Shown: positions 26,253-33,919 of the stretch, piece by piece
Numbering within the stretch: the stretch's first letter is position 1
How the letters are laid out: every line of letters starts with the position of its first letter
Source of the DNA: Parvularia atlantis
Lineage: Eukaryota; Opisthokonta; Rotosphaerida
Assembly: GCA_943704415.1 (NCBI GenBank)
Contig: CALSCO010001704.1
Span: 1-33,919 of the forward strand
Direction of reading: 5' to 3'
Length of the DNA stretch: 33,919 nt
Program-made: the position numbers and the translations under genes
The notes under the pieces: model-generated
Told to the model about the DNA's origin: nothing
The model's input: only the letters and a program-made list of their open reading frames with translations
The model's database searches: none

Positions 26253-27835
26253 ATGCTGTCGCCACGCGCCGCCGCGACGGGCGCGGCCGTGTTTGAGCTG
26301 AGCGACGTCCACGTCGACGCCGACGGCCACGACCACGCCGACAGCCACTACGACGACTCGACACTGCTGCTGCCGGGCCAGCCGGTGCGCGCACGTGGCG
26401 CGTGCGGGATCCGTGGCCGACAGCGCGACGGCGCGCGCAGGGCATGCCCGGCGACGCCAACTTGGACGCGGGCCTGCGCCGCAGCGGCAACGGGGCGGGC
26501 ACCGTCAGCAGCAGCAGCGCGAGCGCGAGCGGCAGCCGGGGCGGCAACGCGATAGGGCGGGTGCGCTGCTGCCGCTTATCCGCGCGGGCCTGACGCGCGC
26601 GCGGCACAGCTGCCGTCGTTCCTGGCCCGCGCCGGCCTGGCGCGCATGACCGTGGCCGCGGGCGACGAGCACCGCGCGCAGACGCTGCCGCGCCTGCCGA
26701 CGTACGACAGCGTGCAGGAAGGCGCGCTGTCCCCCTTTTGCGCGCCTCGTTGCGTGCGCCGACGTCGCGTGCAGGCGAGGAGCTTGTCGACAGCCAGAGC
26801 ACCGGCAGCTTAGCCAACGCCATCACCGACAAGGAGGTCACGCCGCTCGTGCACCTGTACCGGGCCGAGGCGCGTGCCGGTGGCGCCGCCTCGGCCCGGC
26901 AACTGACGATGGCTGCCGTGCGCAGGTCGGCCGGCTCACGTCGTACCGACGGCGCCTCGGTGCGGCGGCGGGCAAACGCGCGAGCACCAGGCGGCTGACG
27001 GTGCGCGCCCGCCGCAGACACGACAACCAACTGGACGGTGACGATCACGAGCGGGCTGGTCGCGTTCTCGCTCGGGTCAGCGACGACGCCGCACTACTTC
27101 TTCGCGTTCAGTGTGCCGCTGGCCGCGCTGGGCTGCACGGGCGGCGGGACTGACGCTGCGGCTGCGCGGCAGTCGTCGTGATGCAGCTGATCTTCTGCGC
27201 GATTGAGGCGCGCCGGCACAGTGCGTGCTCTTGCGCAACGTGGCCCTCACTGAACCACCCTTGCGCTCAGTCTACTACAAGTGCGCGCCGAGCACGCACA
27301 GCACGCTCGCGTCACCCGCTGACGCATCCCGCGCTGCGCCAGCCTTGTGCGCCACCGGTGCAGGCTGATGGAGCGCGGCATGTACGCGCACATCCTGGAC
27401 CCGATGGCGCCGTCGGCCAACTGGCGGCACCCGCTGCGGACGAGCTACCTCGACAACGCCAAGGTGGCTGGCTGCGGGCCTGCGTGCGCTCGCGCGAGTG
27501 CTTACGTGCCGTGGCGCCGCGCCAGCTGATGCCGTTCTGGCGCGCGTTCATGATCCGGATGAAGCGGTGCGTCCGGCGCACGCTTGCTTTGCACCAGGCA
27601 CGCTGAGCGTGGCCGTGCAGCAACTACTGCTACCTCATCCTGGCCGTGTACCTCGGGTGGCTGTTCAAGCTGCTGGCCGACGACAGCTTCATGTGTGTGA
27701 GGTTTGCCGCCCTTGGCCAGCTGGCTGAGCTGGGTGTCGCACAGGCTCGAGTTTTTCATCCCCGTGACGCTGGTCGAGCTGGCGTTCACGGCCTGGATCG
27801 TGCTCTTCTACCAGGACCAGAAGCTGGATGTCTGA
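26253..27835 (+). CDS. DUF2270-like integral membrane protein
   Basis: Twelve exons: 26253-26384, 26441-26560, 26610-26721, 26775-26869, 26926-26959, 27018-27131, 27173-27220, 27271-27280, 27343-27463, 27526-27566, 27621-27692, 27745-27835; 329 aa. The N-terminal 150 residues are hydrophilic and low-complexity. The C-terminal half matches the pattern I recall for DUF2270: LVHLYRAEVGRLTSYRRRLD, TTNWTVTITSGLVAFSLG (TM1), an HYFF...LAALVVVMQLIF helix (TM2), AIEARR, an RHRCRLMERGMYAHIL amphipathic stretch, RMKRNYCYLILAVYLGWLFK (TM3) and a last TM VTLVELAFTAWIVLFY. The function of the family is unknown. Three introns use GC donors (26722, 26870, 27132); only those choices restore frame and family sequence. 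Exon 8 is a 10-nt microexon. Without a database comparison the family name is moderate; the gene itself is well supported by phase. Confidence 0.78.
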
Positions 27836-27969
27836 TCCTGCAAGCGAGAAAAGTCTTATAGGTATTGTCTATGTCCATCGATTTTCACCGGTAGCACACC
27901 CCTTCGGTGGTGAGTAAGCGGATGTGGCGGAAGGCCACGAGGCGCTGAACGCCCTCACAGCTCTGCGCC
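27836..27969 (+). promoter_or_regulatory. 134-bp intergenic region upstream of UTP5
   Basis: The gap between the DUF2270-like stop and the UTP5 ATG is markedly AT-richer in its first 80 bp (tcttataggtattgtctatg). It includes a possible weak hairpin around 27888-27914 (CACC...GGTG ends). I see no tRNA cloverleaf or snoRNA boxes. It probably holds the 3' end of one gene and the promoter of the next. Confidence 0.55.
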
Positions 27970-30900
27970 ATGGCATCGTCGCGGCTGGCGTGCTTCGACC
28001 CGGACCGGCTGTTCCTGGCCACGGTCACGCTGGACCACCGGCTCAAGGTCGTCTCGGTCGCGTCGGGCGCGCTGCTGTTCGACTACCAGGTGCGCGGTGC
28101 ACGCGCGCGCGCACGGCCCGTGACGGCGGGGGTGCGCCGCGACCGCAGAGCCGCGACCACCTGACCAACGGTGTCACGGCCATCGCATGGGGCAGCCTGA
28201 TGCTCGACAAGGCAACGGTGCAGCCCCTCACGCGCCCCCGCGCCCGGCTGACGCGCGCGCGCCGCGCAGGACCAGCAGCGCAAGCGCAAGAGCGACGCCA
28301 CGCCGCACACCGGCGCGCGCGTGCTCGCGCTCGGGTACAGTAGCGGTCGCATCACGCTGCTCAACGCGGCCAAGGGCGCCGTGCACAGCGAGATCGGCAG
28401 GTGCGGCGGCGCTGCTTCTGTGCCGCGCTTGCTCACGCGCGCGGGCCCCGCGCAGCGCCCACACGACCGCGGTGCGCGGCATCGCCTTCCACCCGGACAG
28501 CAGCGGCACGGCCTACTCGGGCAGCGACGACGGGCGCGTGGTCGAGTGGGACATGACGACCGCGTCCGAAAAGAGGTGCGTCGCGGCCTCGCAGGTCTGG
28601 CAGGTCTCGCTGAGACGGCGGGCGTGGCAGCTCGTGGGCCGCAGAGAAGAAGGGCCTGCTGTCGCTCGCGCTCATGCCCGACAAGGGCTACTTGCTCACG
28701 GCCAAGCACCAGATTAAGGTCTGGGACCTGGCCAGCAAGAAGCTGGTGAAGAAGTTCATCGGCCACGCGTCGACCATCAGCGGCCTGCGCCCGGTCGGCG
28801 GCGACTCGCCCGAGCTGTTTGTGTCATTCGCGGAGCAGGAGCGCTTCGTGAGCGTCTGGGATCTGGCGAGCGAGTCGCCCTCGGACGTGCACGCGGCCGT
28901 GGCCTGTGCGTGGCGACGCGCTCGGCCAGCGGGGCGCGCTGCTGACACGCCGCCGCGCAGCGCTCGTGGTCGACACGCAGCCGATCCAGCTCGAGGTCGT
29001 GTCGACGTCAGACAAGGCGCGTGCCGTGGCGCTGACTGCGCCGCGAAAGGCTCATGCACGCCCAGATGGTCCACGTGCTCGCGCTGGCTGAGGACGGCCT
29101 GCTGCACGTGTGGCAGCACGCGACCGGCGCCGCCGGCTCGGCCACGCCCAGAAAGCCGTCGGCGCTGATCAAGACGGCCGCGCGCCCCGCCTTCTCGCTA
29201 CGCTTCATGACGGCGCAGGCGAAGGGTGCGCGCTGCGGGCGTGTCGCATCGTTTTGCTGAAGCATCGAACGCGCGCCCGCGCAGACGCCAAGCCGATCGC
29301 ATGCCTCGCCGCGTCCTTTGTGCGCTCGCCGCAGGGCACCAGTCTGCTGGTGGCGCGCGGCGCCTCGCAGCGGCCGACGTTTGAGACACTGGTGCGTCGT
29401 TCACGGCGGCGCACGCGGAAGCTGAGAGCGACGCGCGCGCGTGTGGCGCAGAGCCTCGTCGACGACGCAACGGGCGAGCTGCGCTCGGGTCTGCAGGTGC
29501 TCACGCGCACGTTCAACGCTGGCATCCTGCTGGACCCGCAAAGCCGCCTCGACGCGTCCTCCCGGGCGGCGTCCGGCGCGGCAGCTATGGACGGCGTGAC
29601 CATTGCGCAAACGGGCGGCCGCTCGCTCGCCCGGCCCGGCATGAAGCCTGCGGTGCGCGCGGCCGGTGCGGGCGCACGCTTCGTTGGGCTCAACGCTTGC
29701 CCTTGCGCGCACAGGATGAGCTGTCATTGGCGGAGCAGCTGCAGAAGATCGAGCAGGTCGCCGCGGTCGCGCAGGAGCTCGAGCAGAGTGAGGACGACGG
29801 CACGCGCAAGCCCTTCCGCGCGCTCAACCTGCGCGCGGCGCTGCGGCAGCCGGCCAAGCTGAATCTGCCAAGCAGTGCGCGGCGCGTGCCGCAGCGTGTC
29901 GGCGCTGATGACGGGACGCAGGCGTGCCCAAGGCCGTGTCGCTGTCGACGATCCTCGCCCAGGCGCTCAACACGGACGACACGGCGCTGCTTGAGTCGTG
30001 CCTGGCCATCAGCGAGGTGCCTGTGGTGCAGGCGACGGTGCAACGGATGTCGACGAACCTTGTGGTGCCGTTCCTGCAGAAGGTGCGGGCGCGGCGTTTG
30101 TCCTCGAGCGCGGGGCTGACGCGGAAGGCGCAGGTAGTGCAGCTGCTCGCACGCACGCCCAACCGTGGCGCGTCGCTGTCGCTGTGGCTGCGCACTGTGC
30201 TCGCGAACCACACGGCGTATCTGATGACGGTGCCGCGCCTGATGGACAACCTGGGGCCCTTGTACGAGGTGCGGCGCGGGGCGCGGGCACGTGCTCGCCG
30301 TGACCGCCGCGCCCCGCGCAGATGATTGACAACCGCCTGGCCGTCTTCAAACGCCTGCTGCAGCTGTCGGGCCGGCTGGATCTGATCGTTCAGCAGGTGC
30401 GCGAGTGTGTGCGCGGCTGAGCCGGCGGCGTGCTGAGCGTGCCCGCGCCAGGTCGCCATTCGCCAGGCGCGCATGAAGCAGCTGAAGGAGCTGTCGTCAG
30501 GCATCGCGACCGCGGTCTACGAAGGCGCGCGCACACTTGGCGGTGTGCGAGCGGCCGGCTGACGGACGACACGCGCGGCGAAGCAGAGGGCGACCTGGTT
30601 GAGATCACGACGCGCGCCACACAGGCCAAGCAGGCCGCGGTGGTCAAGGACCTGCAAGCGACGGCGATCTCGGAGCGGCAGGCCCGGGCAACGTGCGTGG
30701 CCCATTCCGCGCGGGCTTGCATGCTCACACCCACGTGCAGCCTGAGCGTTGAGCGGACCAAGGCCGCACTGTTGCAGATGGCTCTCAAGGCGCGCGAGGC
30801 GGCTGCCGACGCGGTGCGCGTACTGTGTGCGCGTGTGGTGCCGCGAGCCTCATGCGCGCATGTGCGCCCGGCGCAGACAAACCAGGGCATGCTGGGGCCG

Positions 30901-31510
30901 ATCTCCGAGCCGGAGCCGCAGGGGCGACCGGGCGGCGGTGCATGCACGGGCGAGCGACCGCTGCGGGCTGACGGTACGCCGCAGACGTTGAGGACGGAGA
31001 TCAGGATGGCGACGACGGCGACGGCGACGATGACGACGACGCGGGCGACATGGAGGACGACGAGGACGAGGACGAGGGCTACATCACCGCCAAGCACGGC
31101 CTGTTTGGGCTGATGCAAGAAGACGACGCGGCGCCTACCAAGCCAAGTGCGCCTCATGTTGAGCACACCGCTCGCTGTAAACTGACGCCTCCCTCCCTTG
31201 CGTGGCAGACGGAATGGTCAATGGCATGCACGCGCAACTTCCTAATGGGCACGCGCACGACGAAGACTACGAGGACGACGACGAGGACGACGAGGCAGCG
31301 CACAAGGCGCCGCGGCAAGGCAAGGGGCAGGCGGCGCGGGCGAGCAACGGGACGCGGCCAGCCACCCGCTCGCGTGGCGCGGGGTCACAGCCTGCCGAGT
31401 CTGCGCCCGCAACGCCGGCACCTAAGACGCCTCGCGGTAAGACCGCTCCGGTGCCGAGCACGCCAAGCACGATCAGCACGCGCTCGTCGAAACGCAAGCA
31501 GGGGTCGTGA
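27970..31510 (+). CDS. UTP5: UTP5/WDR43-like small-subunit processome protein (WD40 + Utp12 domain)
   Basis: Nineteen exons: 27970-28089, 28149-28217, 28270-28400, 28456-28603, 28647-28905, 28961-29006, 29050-29225, 29285-29391, 29452-29652, 29715-29874, 29922-30082, 30134-30268, 30322-30396, 30452-30524, 30587-30692, 30741-30813, 30877-30937, 30985-31146, 31209-31510; about 854 aa. WD repeats fill the first 390 residues (ALGYSSGRITLLN, AFHPDSSGTAYSGSDDGRVV, LTAKHQIKVWDLASKK, ALAEDGLLHVWQH). A Utp12 domain follows (about 473-595): VSLSTILAQALNTDD, LSLWLRTVLANHTAYL, then NLGPLYEMIDNRLAVFKRL. This order is that of UTP5/WDR43, a t-UTP component acting in rDNA transcription and early 18S processing in the nucleolus. 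The tail is acidic (about 710-760), then Lys/Arg/Pro-rich. Intron 14 is GC-AG (GAAG|gcgcgc). Junctions 28603/28647 and 29006/29050 have alternatives. Length exceeds yeast and human proteins because of the tail. Confidence 0.87.
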
Positions 31511-31544
31511 GTGCAGTTTGCAGGCAGATAACGAAAAGTTCGCG
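31511..31544. other. 34-bp convergent spacer (UTP5 / PPOX)
   Basis: Only 34 bp separate two convergent stop codons, so the 3' UTRs almost certainly overlap in antisense. The spacer (gtgcagtttgcaggcagata) contains an acgaaaagtt stretch but no AATAAA. Confidence 0.6.
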
Positions 31545-33601
31545 TCATGACACCGGCAGCCATTCGAGCCCTGAGGGCCGAGCTACCGCTGCCGTTGCCG
31601 TGGCCGCCGCGTGGCCAAAATCGTGCACGACCTGGTGCGCGTGCGCGACGCAGTCGTTGATGCCCGCGGCCTTGTACGACGACCCTGCGGGCGCCGTTAG
31701 TTGTTGCGCTGCAGCCGTTGCAGGCCTTGCCGCACCCAGGACGCTCAGGCGGCCGTGCCACTGCGGGCGGCGCAGGGCATCGCGCACGCGCGCCAGACGC
31801 TCCCAGTGGCCGACCGTGTACTGTGCGATGCACTTGCGCAGCACGTGCACGTCGACGTGGGTGGGCGCGGCGTCGATGCCGAGATGCTGCCAAGCGGGTA
31901 AGCCCACGCCTACACGCCACACACGGTCAACACAGCCGCGGCGCACCGTGCGCAGCACCGCCAGGGCGCGCTCGGCAAGGACGCCGCGGTCGACCGCGTC
32001 GGGATCGCCGAAGCGCTCGCGGAACATGTGCCCGCCCATCATCAGCGTCAGCCGCGTGACGTTGGCGCCGCTGCGGACGGAGTCGTTCAGGCGCCCAGCG
32101 GCTCCGAATGGCCGCACCTGTCCTGCTCTGGGAACGAGCACGAGTCGAAGATGACGCCGAGGGCGTCCGACCGCTCCGACGACGGCACCAGGTAGCCAAA
32201 GCCCCTGATTTGACTCGGCTCACGTCAGACAGCGGGCAGGCCGCATCGCGCAGCAGACGCACCACACAGGCAGCACGCCCTTGCGCGCAAAGACGACGTT
32301 GGCGACCGCGACGTCGGTGAACGGGATGGCCTGCAAGTGCGCTGTGTTTGCGGCGCATTGTTGGCTAGGAGGCGCTGCGCGAGGCGTGGGCGCACCGGCG
32401 AGGTCGGCGTCGGCGGCAGCGACAGTCGGCGCCAGGGCGTGCGCGGGCAGGCAGCTGAAGACGTGCTCGGCGCGCACAGTCTCGCCGTCCTGCGTGTGCA
32501 CCTGGCCGCGCGCGTGTGAGGGGGAGCTGGGCGGCCACGCTCGCGCCTGTGCGCACGGCAACGGTCGCGTCGTCGTCTGCCGCGTCGATGCGCGTGCAGC
32601 GATGCCCGTCGCCTGCCAGCACGCGCACGTTCGGCAAGTGACGCAGCCGCTCCGCGAGCCCTGCGAAGCGGCGGTGTGAACGTGCGCTTGAGACGGAGGC
32701 GCTGGCGTGCGTGCCTTGCGCGAGCGTCCCTAGGCCGTCGCTGAAGGAGAACATGCGCCCGTGCTTGACCGCGTACTGCACGGTGGGCGAGCGCGGCTGG
32801 CCGGCGGCAAAGTCGCTGGCGAAGGCCGTCGTGCCAAGATCGACCGGGCGGCGCGGGAAGAGTGCGCCGAGGACGATGCTGCCGCGATCGCGCTCGGCCG
32901 CCCAGAGCGCGGGGAAGCAGGCGCGCAGGCTGAGCTGGGCGATGCTGCCGGCGAAGATGCCGTGGGCGAGCGGGTCGAGCAGGTTATCGGCCACGCTCGG
33001 CCCGAGGCGGCGCACGGCAAAGTCGCGGATCGACTCGTCGCGCGCTGGGTCGCCGCGCGGGCGGAGCGGCTCGCGCAGCACAGCGCCGACGAGGCCACGC
33101 GTGAGCGGCGTGGCGCGGCCAAAGAGCAGCTGCAGCAGCCCGGCCGGCAGCCGATGCAGACACCCGTCGCGCAGCACGAAGCGCGACGTCACACCCGGGT
33201 TGCGCGCGTCGGCCACGAGCATCGCGTCGCCTAGGCCGAGCTCGTCAACCTTTGTGCGGCGTCGCGCCCCCGTAAGCCGGTGCCGGGGCGTAAGCGCGCG
33301 CACTCACCAGCCGCAGCGTGTGCCGCCCGTGGCCTGCCGTGCGCAGCGATCGCGGCCCGAGCTCGGCCAACGAGCCATCCTGCTCTCACCCAGCGGGGGG
33401 GAGGGGGGAGGGGGGCTCAGCCGCACGCGAGCGCGCAGCACGCGCGCGACGCACGGGCAGGCGGCGGCTGTCGATCCAGCCACCCACTCTGGCGCTGCCC
33501 TCAAGCAGCACGACGCGGTGTCGGACCGCGCCGCGCGTGGCCAGGAAGTAGGCCGTCGCAAGGCCGGTGATCCCGCCGCCGATCACCGCGACTGTGGACA
33601 C
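31545..33601 (-). CDS. PPOX: Protoporphyrinogen oxidase (PPOX/HEM14), 5' end unresolved
   Basis: Ten exons (minus): 33601-33455, 33379-33308, 33249-32715, 32660-32557, 32501-32396, 32341-32266, 32204-32118, 32070-31947, 31886-31736, 31684-31545; about 513 aa, normal for eukaryotic PPOX. The FAD dinucleotide fold [16 protein letters not shown] opens the protein, then [76 protein letters not shown] and the C-terminal [11 protein letters not shown], where PPOX usually has a GNSYxGVGxNDC pattern. It oxidises protoporphyrinogen IX to protoporphyrin IX in haem synthesis, usually at the inner mitochondrial membrane. Intron 3 is read as GC-AG (CAAG|gcacgc); it is in frame, so retention would only insert residues. 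No ATG opens the first exon: the codon at 33601 is GTG, and tgtccacag at 33600-33592 could be a splice acceptor, so a short upstream start exon is likely. Confidence 0.93.
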
Positions 33602-33919
33602 CTTTTCGCACTGTACGTAGGCCTATGAAGCAAAGTACCGAGTCACAGTGTGGGCCAAAGAACAGATCTATCTATATCATGGCAGAGAGTCTCTCCATTT
33701 TCTCTTTTCCGTCTGCGCACTCTGCTCCAGTGAGCGATTCCGCTTTGTTTGCTTTTGCACAAAAAATGTTTGCAATTCGGCTTTACAGGTGCGTCTACTG
33801 AGTGCGCGCCTTGTGTCTTTCCAACCGTGGCATGATGAACCATTATGCTATTCTGATCTGCAAACATGTCTGCATCAACGACCACACACGTGTTCCTATC
33901 AGGCAAGGAGATCCGCAAG
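33602..33919. other. 318-bp AT-richer terminal region upstream of PPOX
   Basis: Composition changes sharply at about 33,603 from strongly GC-rich to roughly balanced, and stays so to the window end. On the minus strand it should hold the PPOX promoter and probably its missing start exon; a short ATG reading frame at about 33683 stops after eight codons and does not connect. A 91-codon minus-strand open frame (33918-33643) has no recognisable features. I find no tRNA or repeat. Confidence 0.55.

Noticed and set aside
27880-27925. Possible tRNA, snoRNA or terminator hairpin before UTP5
   Set aside because: Only a weak CACC/GGTG pairing; no cloverleaf arms, no C/D or H/ACA boxes.
29501-29580. 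Possible intron starting gtgctc after LRSGLQ in UTP5
   Set aside because: The frame stays open for 150 bases with normal-looking coding sequence, and removal was not needed to keep phase; left as exon.
33643-33918. 91-codon minus-strand frame at the right edge as a separate gene
   Set aside because: No motifs, atypical composition and no splice links. More likely promoter or intergenic sequence of PPOX.

Overview
The window is eukaryotic nuclear DNA: very GC-rich, gene-dense and packed with tiny introns. Twelve protein genes account for almost all of it. I rebuilt them exon by exon on both strands, requiring the reading phase to close at every junction and family motifs to continue across junctions. 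About 150 introns come out, one per roughly 230 bp. Most are 41-75 nt, start gtgcg, carry a ctgac-like branch site and end (c)gcgcag, with almost no pyrimidine tract. The gene set (PEX1, PP1, UTP5/WDR43, protoporphyrinogen oxidase, ERMP1/PFF1-type protease, a CRT10-like WD40 protein, a DUF2270-like membrane protein, an MST-like kinase, a CH-CH-DH-PH RhoGEF) suggests a unicellular opisthokont. My best guess is an early-diverging (chytrid-grade) fungus; that is inference. No RNA genes, transposons, viral elements or CRISPR were seen.

Layout from left to right: (1) minus, multi-pass membrane protein running off the left edge; (2) minus, CRT10-like WD40 protein; (3) plus, AGFG-type ArfGAP with poly-Q and NPF motifs; (4) minus, PP1 catalytic subunit; (5) minus, ERMP1-type M28 peptidase, 22 exons; (6) plus, PEX1, 16 exons; (7) plus, MST/Hippo-like GCK kinase; (8) minus, RUN-domain coiled-coil protein; (9) plus, 29-exon RhoGEF; (10) plus, DUF2270-like membrane protein; (11) plus, UTP5/WDR43; (12) minus, protoporphyrinogen oxidase, start codon not found.

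The genes are unrelated housekeeping and signalling functions: vesicle traffic and actin/Rho control (3, 9, possibly 8), phosphorylation switches (4, 7), peroxisome import (6), ribosome biogenesis (11), haem synthesis (12). What links them is compaction. Divergent start codons lie 75, 24 and 18 bp apart, and convergent stop codons 25 and 34 bp apart. The longer gaps (about 5.85-6.1, 7.64-8.14, 27.84-27.97 and 33.6-33.9 kb) are mostly less GC-rich than the genes.

The most unusual signal is the splicing code: near-uniform GTGCG donors with C at +4, at least nine GC-AG introns, and coding exons down to 10 nt.
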